Positions 23,401 through 35,500 of a stretch of 64,000 nucleotides of DNA are shown in pieces. Location of the stretch: NCBI RefSeq assembly GCF_026151205.1, contig NC_087078.1, positions 2,249,675 to 2,313,674 of the forward strand, given 5' to 3'. Each line of letters begins with the position of its first letter. Position 1 is the first letter of the stretch. The notes beneath the pieces are model-generated. The model did no database searches. It was not told where the DNA came from and saw only the letters and a program-made list of their open reading frames with translations. A program made the translations under genes and the position numbers. This stretch comes from Bolinopsis microptera (taxonomy: Eukaryota > Ctenophora > Tentaculata > Lobata > Bolinopsidae).

Positions 23401-26400
23401 TATCATGTAGATCACACACACAGATAATATCTTGTAGATCACACATACAGATAATATCTTGTAGATCACACACACAGATAATATCTTGTAGATCACACAC
23501 ACAGATAATATCTTGTAGATCACACATACACAGATAATATCTTGTAGATCACACACACAGATAATATCTTGTAGATCACACACATACAGATAATATCTTG
23601 TAGATCACACATACAGATAATATCTTGTAGATCACACACACAGATAATATCTTGTAGATCACACATACAGATAATATCTTGTAGATCACACACACACAGA
23701 TAATATCTTGTAGATCACACACACAGATAATATCTTGTAGATCACACACACAGATAATATCTTGTAGATCACACACACAGATAATATCTTGTAGAGCTGC
23801 ACTGTGTGTAACATTAGTGATGACTTAAGATCTGGTACGTGATGTTTAGTGATGAGCTGAGGTTTGTTATAATATGTAAAGTAATGTGTAGCGACAGATA
23901 CTGTACAGATTCTACAGATACACTATATAGTTGCATAATATCTGTAGCTGTAGAAGTGTTGCACGCTAGGCCTAGCGCTAACTATAACTTTGGGCGTTTA
24001 CTGAGCGTTAAAAAAACCGTTCGCGTTTAAGGGGTCCCTTGCTATTGTCATATCACATAAAATGTTTAGTAAACAGTTCAACATGTTGTAAAGAAAAACA
24101 CCACAACATTATCTGATTGGTGGAGATTAACACGTGACCGAAACACCCACAATTAACAAGATCATACTCCATTACTCCACACTACTTTAATTTTATAATA
24201 ATTAATGGATTACGTCGTTTATATTTATTGTTATTATGTATGTAATGGGAATGTGTCTACCTATAAATGTAGGCAGAACTAACTTTAAAGTAAAGTGAGG
24301 TGACGATATGACTGTCATCAGATTTCAGATTTTATTTACTGTAAGGTGAAAATACAGTGACTCGCTTACTCTAGCACATATAAACACGTGTAAGCAGTAC
24401 TATCATACACAGCGCGCTTCGCACGTGTTGTAAACAAATAAACTCTGGTTAGTAGTTATACTACTAAAAAAGCACTAAAATATGTTCATTCCCACTACAA
24501 TTAAAAATAACTTAAAATTAAACTCTTAATGGAAACCAAGTTATATTTTTAAACCCGCACGACGTGTTATTGTACCATCAGATATTTATTAGATCCAGTC
24601 TCAGCAATAAGCAATTATACGGCCAACAACTAGGCGGCAGTAAACACCAATAATGAGCAATTTCCTACCTTTAGCTTGACAGAAGTCTAAACATTCTCCA
24701 GTTGCGTCACACTTTCCTTCGTCAAAGCAGGACGAGTTGGAGGGTTTGTGGGTGATAACATCACATACAGCACTGTTACTACTACATCGCTTCTCAGCAA
24801 TACAGCCACTGAAATCATTATCTTTTATATTGGCCAGTTTTAATGATGATATACCTTACAAAGACTTGGTGATAGTACTTTGTTTGAAGATACATTATTA
24901 TCTTACGTATAAATGTATTAAAGTGTATAGTGTATAGCCACAATACTGCGCTTTAAAATATTTCCTTGTGTTCGAAAACTCACTTGATACTATCCAGAGT
25001 ATTCCCATCGTTAGAGTAACAAACCCGGGTGGTACCAGCAAACTGGCAGTCAGCACAACAGTCACTATTGTGATCAGAGCACACTGAGCCGGCTGTAAAG
25101 TTACACTGCTCAGTGCAGCACGCATCTGAGCGGTTATCCGGGCCTGGGTCACATTCCTCGTCCTCTAAAGTGGAGGTAATTAAACTAATTAGCTGGTTAA
25201 TTAATTCCTAATTGTAGGGGTAACTGAGTGATTAGTTGAGTAATAAGTTTAGATAGAATCGTTTAGTCTTAGAGGACATATACACATTGCGCCTTATTTC
25301 CCCTCGCGATACAATATTATGAATCTATATATATATTATGAAATACATTATGATGTATTACAGAAAACGCTTATCCTATAAAAAGGTTATTATAAAAAGT
25401 GTACTCACCCTCAATTATACCGTTTCCACAGAAGGAAGTGGAACGTTCCAGGAAACAACTTGACTTGTATTTAAGGACTGAAGCTATGGCTGTCCGACTA
25501 CACGGACTAAACATCTTATTGTTGGAACGAGATCCTGAAATTACACCATCTTGTTAAATGCTTAGTAATCTGGAGTATCATAATTCCTGGTTTTAAGAGG
25601 GAGAAATCTGAAAAAGTGATAACACAAAAATGTTCTACAGCTTTCATTTCACCCGACACACTGTTTCATCACAAGATATCACCCAACTTAAAATGCTAAA
25701 TCTCAACAAGGGGACTGAAGAAAAGATGCACAATACACCCAGCAGTCGAACACAACCATATACATAATATAGAGAATATAGCCCTGCTATGTAATGCTTC
25801 AATTGTGTGTGTGTGCGCTAACACAACAACATATACAGTGCTTTTGGTATCATTTCTGGACAGAGTTAAAAACACAACTGTTTGCAGAAAAATAGAACAT
25901 AGAAAGTAAACAAGTCGCTGCACCCCTCCCCCCTAACTAAGGCTGCTCCACTAAAAGACAATCTAAGAAGAGTTACAAGAGGAAGAAAGAGAAGACGTTT
26001 CTCTTGGTGACTCACCGCCTTTATCACTGCCTGGTAAGGTACAATATAGACAATTGTAATGCTGACTATGTGAATTTAACACTGATTATCAGTGCAGGGT
26101 GGGCCACAATTATCTGCACTTCTCAAGATCTGACATACGTAGTTTATTCTGAGCTACTCTGTACATTTCACTTGGATTCACGGAATTGCCGAATTGGATA
26201 GAAAGGTTTCACTGGTTTTGCTATAGTTATAAAAAAGAGGGGGCTGAAAGTTTTTAGACGACATTGACAGTGAACATATATATAAAAGTGGAACATTAAC
26301 AATGAACATTAAAGATACTGCTTGACGAGAGATAAAGTTATATATTGTATAAGTATACTTTAGTCAAACCCCGATATCTAACTTATCTACTTATCACGTT

Positions 26401-28459
26401 CAGGTATGCAGATTGCAGTGTGATGTGTTTTCTCCTGTTATCTTAGGAATGCGCTCGTTTATTCTTTTTAGAGCCTAAATTGCAATCTCTCAGGCTTTAA
26501 CGCAGTTAAAATTGACACGACTAATAGATTGTCACGTGATATACGCCTGTATCACGTGATAAGCCTACAGTAGCAATATTACCCGGGGTTTGACTACAAC
26601 GTGAGATGCTGAAGCAAAGTGACGAGACCACAACGTACCGTCCACAGCGGAGGGGTACATGAGGAAGTGGTTGCCAGGGGGAGCACAGATATCCGCGTTA
26701 TCCGGGTCGTGGGAGCTGCCCCAGTTGTGACCTATCTCGTGTGCTGAGTGGGGGGAGGGTTACTCTCTTTAGTGTTGCAGTTGGTAAAAATAGATATCTT
26801 TTAACTGTACACATCATCATCTTGTATGAGAAAGTTTTTAATATTAGCCAGATTTTATCAGATATACATGAAACCAGGACAAATAAACTTTGTTTTAGTT
26901 AGCTAGAACGCTAAAATTTGCAAAAATTTAAAAATGTATCCCCCTTCGGTCTTCTAAGTCAATGTCTACAGTATAAGTAGCTCCGAAACAAAAAGAATAA
27001 ACGAGAAAAAAATGAGTCTCACCACTAACAAGCTCCAGTTCACTGGAGAGAAGAGTCCTGTCATAGTTAACAGAAGTGCTGAGTCCAATGTTCAACATTC
27101 TCCTCTTGTTTGTGTTTCCACTCAGGTAGGGGACTGAGCATATTCCTCCTACTTTGTTACTGAGGGGGGTGTTGCAGTGGTCAAATGTTGAACGTCATGT
27201 TAGAGTGATAATTAATATTTGTATAATTACAATTGTAATGTTGTCTTTATTGATTAACGAGGTAATTTATGTGAAACTAACGGTTATTTCCTAATGGCAC
27301 GTGCAATCCTCGGGGGAATTATCAAAATAATGTATTTCTAGAAACTAAAATTGTTGGGAAATTTTGCAGAAAACAAATCCATCACAGTACTCAGCTAATC
27401 AATAATTATTATATCATGTAATAAGCTAGTTAGTTAATTAATAAGATAAACTCACCTAACAGGACTAGCCACGTAAGCAAGCCCCAAAACCCCCGCTTTA
27501 AAGTCGTAGTTAGTATAGAGGTGAGCAAGACAGTAATCAGACCAAGTCTCACTCAAACCCTGAGTTCCGTACCCAAAAGAGTCCAACATATCAGACACAT
27601 CCCAGTTGCTCTTAAAATAATTGTAATCTGACTTGTCAGAACTGGATGAGGTGTGTATCACTACTGTTCTTATCTGCATGCCAAACCCTGAGAACTGCCG
27701 GTCTGACGTTTCGAACTGGGATGTTCGGAAGACTTGATTTATCCGCTCGAAGATGGCTATGAGGTATGTTTTGGTTTGTTGTTCGTTGGAGCCCCCGATT
27801 GTTGAGAAGAATTTGTAGTCTGCGATTAGGACGACCTCGCAAGTGTTTCTAGGTTTGATTATAGATTTGCTGGCTCGCTTGAAACGTGAGCCGTACTGAA
27901 ATCCTGACTCCGCAAACGTTCTGTTTGTTGGGACTAATAAGGAGGGTTTATTATCGTCATGTTGATGTGAATCATGTGCACAGAACTTGCCAGTCTCATT
28001 GTGGCCTATCTTATACAAAACATCTGATTTCCTGTACATGATCATGTGAAAATCGTGCGGCTCTGAAATATGTCTCCAGGAAGGCTCTATGTAATACAGC
28101 TCACTGTGCAGCTCAATGTTGCCCGTAATCAAGCCATCACTTGTCACATGTACCACTACTCTGGAATCCCTGACCCCGTCTATCTGACCAATGTAATGTC
28201 CGTGTTGCGCGTTCCTCAGCGCCGACGAGGAATTTGAACCTAACAGGACTGTTTTAAAGTGTTTATGAAATATCCTGGAGTGCGGACTCAAGGTTGAGGT
28301 ATAGGTTATGTTCTCTACTTGGAGTGTCAGTAAGATAACATTGTTGGGATAGTATCTGATATCTAGCTCGTCCTTGTGTAGAGTTGTGTAGGATTTCAGC
28401 AGCGTGTTGAGGACATGAGAGGAGACGAAGTTGACGAGAGTTAGGAGAAATAAGATCAT
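20415..28459 (-). CDS. ADAM17: ADAM17 / TACE, membrane metalloprotease-disintegrin sheddase
   Basis: Ten exons, right to left: 28459-27456, 27159-27023, 26743-26639, 25534-25409, 25164-24984, 24808-24669, 21743-21642, 21415-21296, 20861-20725, 20546-20415. The sum is 2184 bp, 727 aa, all phases closing. Signal peptide (MILFLLTLVNFVSS), prodomain with a candidate cysteine switch Cys160, furin site RFKR (192-195), metalloprotease with HEIGHNWGSSH (382-392, zinc ligands) and a downstream Met-turn MYP, disintegrin domain (FCGNGIIEEDEECDPG), membrane-proximal cysteine region, membrane helix from about 642, and a short tail. The stretch after the helix (FWVPLSIFVNWLDK) is the ADAM17-type signature. 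Family role: releases TNF, EGF-receptor ligands and Notch ectodomains. The tail is shorter than in vertebrates (human protein 824 aa). Introns hold several minisatellites. Confidence 0.96.
20577..20702. repeat. 20-bp array with CRE-like TGACGTCA/TGACGTTA sites in ADAM17 intron
   Basis: About six copies of a 20-21 bp unit (ATAAAACGTAATGATGACGT), most containing TGACGTCA or TGACGTTA. Lies in the last ADAM17 intron. Confidence 0.9.
20864..21101. repeat. 16-bp AT-rich tandem array in ADAM17 intron
   Basis: About fourteen copies of TAATTAATTAAGAAAA with rare changes, directly beside the acceptor of the membrane-helix exon. Confidence 0.95.
21783..21814. repeat. Poly-G tract
   Basis: Two G runs (13 and 17 bases or so) split by CT, 40 bp from the acceptor of an ADAM17 exon. 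Confidence 0.9.
21988..23795. repeat. 27-bp minisatellite of about 65 copies in ADAM17 intron
   Basis: Unit core CAGATAATATCTTGTAGATC with a variable (AC)n/(AT) linker of 7 to 17 bp. Total 1.8 kb. Because the common unit is 27 bp, long open frames appear on the minus strand (CVIYKILSV repeats), but these are by-products of the repeat. Confidence 0.97.
23796..24668. other. ADAM17 intron, remainder
   Basis: No coding signal or clear repeat found between the minisatellite and the exon ending at 24669. Confidence 0.5.
25535..26638. other. ADAM17 intron between metalloprotease exons
   Basis: 1.1 kb AT-rich intron. The flanking exons join in phase (VDG-SRSNNKMFS), so no additional exon is required. 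Nothing else recognised. Confidence 0.6.
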
Positions 28460-28792
28460 CTCATCATACCTGCTGAGAGGAGAGGAATGTCAGAAGAAGG
28501 TACACTTTTGCAAACGTTTGTTTGGTCGTTTGTTTAATCAAAGGTGATCTAATACTATACTATTGGAGATTGGTTAAATTAAATTGAATCCTGACAATGG
28601 AGTCTTCCTATAAAATAATGTACAACTTTTGTGGTGAATTTGATGCATACAATCATACCATACTGATCTCAAATTTGAAGAAGTTAATTGAAACAATTAT
28701 AAAGTTGCTGGGAAAATATGATCAGTCAACCAAATAATTTGTGTGAGGGGATAAAAAAATAGAAATTAACCCGCTAAAACATTAAAAACATT
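28460..28792 (-). promoter_or_regulatory. Short intergenic region: ADAM17 upstream / INTS9 downstream
   Basis: Only 333 bp separate the INTS9 stop codon from the ADAM17 start codon, both on the minus strand. It must hold the INTS9 3' end signals and the ADAM17 5' UTR and core promoter. I see no definite TATA or initiator element. Confidence 0.4.
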
Positions 28793-30685
28793 TCACAAAG
28801 AAACAAGCAAAGAGCTGACAATTCCCTGTAAAGTATGCCTCATTTTTCCTGAATGAGCTGTGATAGAAGTTACATTAGGAGACAGGGTTATAGTTGAGTT
28901 ATGATCTGATAAAGAGATAAGGAAATGGTCGCCTGCTCCAAGTGTTTCAACTTTGTTGGGTGTCAACCCTTTCGATGTAAGAACTGATATCAGTTCCTGT
29001 AACTCCACCTCCCCATACATTACATTACCCTGACTGCTAGTGTTAGGGGGTCCCAGGGAGGGCTTGTTATCTCGTGCTTTCAGAACCCCTGAGATGTGAG
29101 AAACCAACTGGTAACCCTCGGTGGTCTTCAAAGGTTGCATGTTCAACTGATCTAGCTGCTCTAACGAGAGCTCCACGTTGATGGAGGTTTGAGGTTGTTG
29201 TAGGTTGGCTGTTTCTCCGACTCCTAGCTCGACTACAGGCACATCACTGACTAACACAAGGTCTGTTCTGTTTGGGTTAGAAACTGGGGCTCTGAAGTAG
29301 GTGGGTGATGTGACAACTGTCTTTGGTCTGATGTCCTTGATCAGTTTGCTGGCTTGTGAATAGTTTATACTTGGATCAATGGGACAGAAGTAGCTCTTCA
29401 TTGTCATGGGAAGAAAGGGAGCGAGAGTGGTTGCAAATGAAAATTCAGGTTCTATCAGTATCACAGCATTGTGTGCATCGTCCCTCCACTTTTCCAGTAG
29501 AAGCACAGCGTCCCCACATCGTAGTGAAGGGTGTCCTGCAAATACAATACAGGGTGTCTTGTATACCTCTCTCATCCCATCAGCTACATTACTGAAGTGG
29601 TGAATTCTCTTTGATTTTATCAACTGTGAGTGCTGGAATGGCAGTTCTGGTATGTAAAGTTTTGCTTGTTTGGCATCATTCAGCCACTCTCCATAAATAT
29701 CAGGATGAGCAAGCGCTGCATCTGCAACAGGTGATACGATAATAATGGGAACGTCTGATAGAAGGTTTTTGTTGAGATTTTGTATCAACCACTCGATAAG
29801 ATCCAGAATAACACCTGTACTATGGCAGGGTATCAAAACATTACCACCTGATTTTACAGTCGATATAACCACATTGCACACCTCACTTAGGGTACTGTCA
29901 GGGAAGTACATGGGATTCAGTGATAAGTTGGATAACAGTAAAACATCAGGATTAGCAAGAGACATCACCTCCATGGGGAGAGTGTGGTTTGTCAGTTTAC
30001 TGGACGATGAGACGTAAGATATCTTGTAGTCTCCAGCCTTGATGATCCAATTAGCACTGCCTATAGAGCTACCGGCAGGGAGTGGCACACAATCCACCAA
30101 ACCAAACAGATCCACCTGCTCATTGTACCGCACAGGGGTGATCTTTGCAAAACAAGAGTCAATAACATCCCTATTGTAAACCTGTCTAATCTGATCTTTC
30201 TGTTTAAAGATGGGATGCACATGACTAGGTATACTGTTCATGTCTACTTCTGAGCGTCTGGTCGGACACTGTTCTATGTATTTACACAAAGCGATGAGAG
30301 CTAATCTGCCCATCAGGACACAAGGTTCTGTGGCATAAACTCTGCCGTGAAACTCAGGATCAGTCATGATGTAGGGCAGTGCGCTCATTTGAGAGTTATT
30401 TGTTATAAGAATAGCATCAACTAGTGTGACATCTATTTGATCAGGAGGCACCAGGTGTAGAGCTGAGTTTACTAACACCATGCCACCAGGGGTTTTCTTT
30501 AAAATGCTTGGCAAGTCAGGATGGGAAGGTAGCTGCTCGAGTCTGGGGGTCTGTAAGGCAGAGAAGGGAAGGTATGGTGTCAGGGAGGCAACGTTAGCTG
30601 CACAGTCCAGCATAATGTGGACATTGTTCAACTTCACCAAGTTGCAACAGGAGTGATCCAAGTTGCCGTGATTGGTTATTTTCAT
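28793..30685 (-). CDS. INTS9: Integrator complex subunit 9 (inactive metallo-beta-lactamase/beta-CASP partner)
   Basis: One uninterrupted ORF of 630 codons (human protein 658). N-terminal metallo-beta-lactamase fold (IMLDCAANVASL; VDAILITNNSQMSALPYI where an active nuclease would carry HxHxDH; FHGRVYATEPCVLMGRL), beta-CASP domain (GNVLIPCHSTGVILDL, ISYVSSSSK, CIVFAGHPSLRCGD), then the C-terminal segment that binds INTS11. The missing metal ligands are normal for INTS9, which acts as the structural partner of the INTS11 endonuclease in snRNA 3' processing and promoter-proximal transcription termination. Unlike its intron-rich neighbours it has no introns. It is divergently oriented to WDR26, about 1.9 kb away. 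Confidence 0.95.
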   Translation of the reverse strand: MKITNHGNLDHSCCNLVKLNNVHIMLDCAANVASLTPYLPFSALQTPRLEQLPSHPDLPSILKKTPGGMVLVNSALHLVPPDQIDVTLVDAILITNNSQMSALPYIMTDPEFHGRVYATEPCVLMGRLALIALCKYIEQCPTRRSEVDMNSIPSHVHPIFKQKDQIRQVYNRDVIDSCFAKITPVRYNEQVDLFGLVDCVPLPAGSSIGSANWIIKAGDYKISYVSSSSKLTNHTLPMEVMSLANPDVLLLSNLSLNPMYFPDSTLSEVCNVVISTVKSGGNVLIPCHSTGVILDLIEWLIQNLNKNLLSDVPIIIVSPVADAALAHPDIYGEWLNDAKQAKLYIPELPFQHSQLIKSKRIHHFSNVADGMREVYKTPCIVFAGHPSLRCGDAVLLLEKWRDDAHNAVILIEPEFSFATTLAPFLPMTMKSYFCPIDPSINYSQASKLIKDIRPKTVVTSPTYFRAPVSNPNRTDLVLVSDVPVVELGVGETANLQQPQTSINVELSLEQLDQLNMQPLKTTEGYQLVSHISGVLKARDNKPSLGPPNTSSQGNVMYGEVELQELISVLTSKGLTPNKVETLGAGDHFLISLSDHNSTITLSPNVTSITAHSGKMRHTLQGIVSSLLVSL

Positions 30686-32576
30686 GGCTCTGAGAGATCG
30701 GCTTATTACAATTTTTTAACTGTGTCAACCCAAATAAATCCATCTGTCAAAGTTGCACGCAAAACGGTGGCTCAAAGTAAATAGTGTCATAACAACAATT
30801 TTTCAAAATCTAGTCTGGTTTAACTTGCCACGATACGTATCTGAGTGAACACCGAGAAGACTGCGATTCGGTAAAATTCGACTTAATCATTCCCAACAAA
30901 ATGATATGTATCATTTAATTTCAAATGGTTCAATTTCTTTGTAAGGAAGGACAATAAAATGATAAACATGGAAAAGATGTTATTGGCCGAGCACACAGGA
31001 AAGGGTTATTGGTGACTCAATATATCAGAATTTTCAAATCAAAATTTATATCTAAATTTAGAGTGATATCATACAGTGATAATAATTCAATTAATTGGTT
31101 CAGGCAATAAGTATATTTGATGATCTTATGTATCATTACTTTGAAAGGTCATTCAAACAATATATAAACATTCAATTAAATCAAGTGATGCGATTGGCAG
31201 AGCACAGTACACAGGTAACGGAAATATTCCACTGCTACCAATATAATATGAAATATCAACAACCAAATATATACACATCTACTCCATCATAGGGGCAGGG
31301 ATGAGGTTGTAAGAGACTTCTCACATTTTTCAGGCGATAAGTTCGCTGAATCAAAGAAATCAAACCAATGGTGTATATTTGTTGAAATCAAACTGCAAAC
31401 GAAAGTGTTGTCAAAGATATGTTTGTTGTATCTCTGATCTCTTAAATGTTCCTTTTCTGAGACTATTCAAACATGCAATGAGGAGAGAGTAAAGCAAAAA
31501 TAAAAGCCTTGGAATATAATGATACCAAAACGAAATGACTGATAAAATCAAATTTATAATTGATGCTCTTATTGATGCGGTAAAATGAATAGCTGATAGC
31601 GCTCGATTTTCATTAAACTAATTGTAAAGCACTTGTTGCGTTCACAGTTCAGCGTACGGCGTTTCGTTTTTGATTTTACAAATGACAAAGTTGTAGCGCG
31701 ATGCACTACTGGGTCGCGCGCGCGCATCCAATAATGCTTCATCCAATAATGCTTCTCGCAACCGTATGCAGATCGGCGAGATGCGAAGGATTGACATCGT
31801 GAATCAAATGACAAAGCAACTTTTAATGATTATTAATGGAATTATCGGATATTAATAATTCAATATGTATTGATTCTTCTGTGGAAAATAAAAATTGTAT
31901 TTTACTTAAAGAAATTGTATTTTACTTGTTATCGCGAAATAACGAGCGCGCGTGTTAGCACCGTGACGTTTTTGCAAACATTATTATGACCTTAAAAGAT
32001 TATTGTGCTGTCATTAAATTTTAAAAGCTATGATTTAACCATGATTTTTATTAAATGGTTTTAAAATATAATAAACTTTTTGTACCTGCAAAAATTTTAA
32101 AATTAATATTTTTGCAAATTAATTTTATACATTTGACTTTTCAATGTTGTTTTATTGTTAAAATATTCCAACCTTTTTTATTTATGATTGGTTATTTATG
32201 ACATAAGCTTGAAATCATTTGAATATCAAATTATCTTTATAATTTATCATAATAATAATATAATAGCAAACGAATATTTCATATCCATGCGCCGCGCGCT
32301 GTCTTTGAGTCGTTCGTAATAACTTTGCAAATCAAGGTGACATTAAGGAGCATTTGAATATTTCGTTCAAGTTTTCGTTATACGAGTTTAACCTCTTCAA
32401 CTTCTGCAGCGTTTTGGGAAACTAAACCACGGATCACAACAGTAATGGATGTCATATAGCACCAGCACCTTCTCAAGTAGTCTGATTGTTCTCTTCAACT
32501 TTGGAGCTGTGATACCGCGCTGTCAGTGTTTGTACTTGTCTTCGTGGGTCCTCTAATTCCCAGCAAGCCACATCAG
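30686..32576. other. Divergent intergenic region between INTS9 and WDR26
   Basis: About 1.9 kb, AT-rich. Contains one GC-rich mini-element (31691-31807). The rest must include the INTS9 promoter on the left and the WDR26 promoter and 5' UTR on the right. No other gene seen. Confidence 0.55.
31691..31807. mobile_element. 117-bp GC-rich mini-element with 9-bp target duplication
   Basis: Starts TTGTAGCGCGATGCA and ends ATGTCAATC-type sequence reversed (..CATCGTGAATCAA). It is flanked by ATGACAAAG at 31682-31690 and 31808-31816. Nearly identical to 46266-46370, which has a different 9-bp duplication. Ends form an imperfect inverted repeat (TTGtagCgCGATG / TTGattCaCGATG). An internal CATCCAATAATGCTT is duplicated. 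Confidence 0.85.
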
Positions 32577-35500
32577 GTTTGCAAGGGATCCCACGGGCGT
32601 TATCTGTAGTAGGTCTGGACTCTCAAAATCAGGCAGGGGAAGAAGGTTCACCACCTCCCCCTGCAAAACGTGCCCGACTGTCTAGTGACATGCACACCAA
32701 TGGAAATTCCGATAGCTCCAAAGCAGAAACAAATGGGTCAACAGCGGACGAAGTCGACAACGCTGATCATTTACAAAACAATAATTTGAGTAGTAAAGTT
32801 GTAAATTTAAACGGGCACGATTCAAATGGAGTCAGTAGTCACTTGGGTCGAGTTTTCATCCCCCCTCATCAGAAAGATACTGTCAGACTCATCGGCCAGC
32901 ACCTTCTAGAACTGGGACTACAGTAAGTGTTCCGTTAGATAACATTGTAATGGAGATATACATTTAACAATCCCACTACCATATTTTACTTCTTAATATG
33001 CAAATTTAATAACATAAACTTGTCATCAATATCTTTAATTCGTCAATATCCTTGAAATTATCAGTGTATTATCATATTTATGACCCTTCACAACCTCCTT
33101 ATGATTTTAGAGAAACCACAATTCCTTTGGGTTAGTATCCATGATTAGCTAATTTTAAAGGTTCTTAAATCATTCTTTGCATACTAACTTTCGTGTATTT
33201 TTTGGAACTTTCTTCTTATATTTGCTCTCACTAATTCCAGCTTTATTTCGAGACTTTTAATCTTTTATGCAAGACTGTAGAAGCATGGTAGTTCAGTATT
33301 GATTCCGAGATATTACTACCTATATTTTGTATCCCCCTGAACTTACAGGATGAAATAACGTAAAGCTTAACTCTAGAAAACATAATGTACAGTCACTGGT
33401 CACTCTCAAAAACCGGTCACTCATCATCCCCGATATCATTAACCTTCTGGCCTGTAAACAGTCACAAATAATTGACATCTCATTACTTAATAACCTAGAA
33501 ATGACATCTATATATTATATGAATATCGTACTATGTAAAATGTGGCAGCTACAATTCTCGGTTTACTTTTAACTGTCAGATAACTGCTGATTGTACTTTG
33601 TAATCTCCACTACACCGACTCGTGTACAATGTATAACGAATGTGTAGTTCGTAATTCACCCCATGATCGTTATCTAGCCTGTCCCCTAGACAATCAATAA
33701 CCCATACCATTTTGGTACTTAAGTTGTTAAAGTTACTCCATAAACTCTGTGTGTGAGATGTTAAATCACGAACGTTTTGCGAAGCCAGAAGCCAGAAAAT
33801 CACTAAAATTCAGTAGAGTAAAGCACAAGGTGAGATCATCTTTGTATTTGTATTGTGACAATTGTAGCCGTTATGTACCTGCTCTCTAGTCGCTAGGTCT
33901 ATATTCTACATTGTGCTGCTGTGAAACTTTAAGAACCCACAAATAGCTGCTAATCCTTAGCAGCTATTTTAAAAGAAATAACAAATAATATTAAATTAAA
34001 ACTAGATATATTTACGTTAAGATGTTCAGTGAACCTTGATTTATATAATTTAGACTTATATTATGTAGACACTAATGTGTGGAGACTATACTTTGTTTTC
34101 CTAAAATTATTGGTTGATTGAGATACTCAATCTATTGTAAAAACCCCTCACAATTCACACATCGTACGTGCAACCACGCCCCTAAAACGTACAACCACGC
34201 TCCGTACGTGTAGCCACACGATGCACACACCACATCACTCTAGTGATGTAGACGCTAGACAATGCAATAACTGCGCTTATTCGATGTGTCAGGAAGTCGT
34301 TTGAAGTGCTTGGTAGCAAGCCAAATAAGTGATGTTATGTACGGCAGTTGGCACGCTGAATTTCTCCCATTTTGACTCATTAAAACCTAAAAACCGGGCC
34401 TCTACCTCTATTGTTGCTTCACAAAGAACTTGTCATTGATCTACGCTATAATTTACAATGCTTTGGTATACTCTGGATAGTAAAAAGTTAGTTTAGTGTT
34501 ATGTTGTACGCTCTCTTAAAACTTGGCACATGTCCAACTTAAATTACCGTTAGTGAGTAAGAGAAATGTGGGAGGCACATGATAGTCTTGTAGCTTATAG
34601 TGTTGAAAACTTCGCTGTAAGGCAAGATGAAATGGTAGGATACGTATTAAATTGAAACCTTATTAAGGTGTATTACCTTACACTCTATACTATAATATAA
34701 TCTATACATAGGCTGCCTTATACCTTGTTACATTATACACGTTATCTAATGATGTTAAGTTAAATGTGTACACCAATCACAGAATTAGCCCCACCAATCC
34801 CGGATGTGGCACACACCACAACTAACTTACTCCAACTTCTAACCAAACAAACACACCAATGATGTGGTACACACCACAACTAACTTACTCCAACTTCTAG
34901 CCAAACAAACACACCAATGATGATAGTTAGCAGGTCCAAATCTTACCCAACCAAACATTAATTACTACCTAGTTCGCTTGTAAGTAGCGTGTACACTGTA
35001 CACTACCAAATGTACACGCTACAACGCAGTATTACAGAACTAACTACCACTATACATTCGTTTCCTCCTGCAAAATACAAGCACTCAGCTCCCGGCAATA
35101 AAAGGAGCTGTTCATGAGTGCGGTTGTTCTTTTGCTCTTTATTTTATCTTCTCTTTTTAAGTCTTGTTTTGTTAGATTATTTCGGTTGTTATGGGCGTTG
35201 GTGCTGGATGTCAGGTAATTTACGGTGTGGTTTTCATTCATTGTATTCGGTCTAGAATTTTAATTAGTTTGTAGACTGAGTCGTTAATTTTTTACCAATT
35301 GCAATGGATGGTACTGACCCCCCTGGCCCTCCGCGGCCCCACCATATATGTCTAATGTCTATAAGATATAAACGTATCAGCTCGCAGTATCGTCCAAGAA
35401 GCACTGCCTCTTGACAACACAAATCTACACCATCTCCCCTACATTACAGTCACTTTTATAAAACACATGTGTAATTTAAAAAATAATTAATTAATTAGTT

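Noticed and set aside
21986-23776. Long ORFs of CVIYKILSV / CDLQDIICV repeats on the minus strand
   Set aside because: They are by-products of a 27-bp minisatellite inside an ADAM17 intron; no start context, splice or domain evidence.
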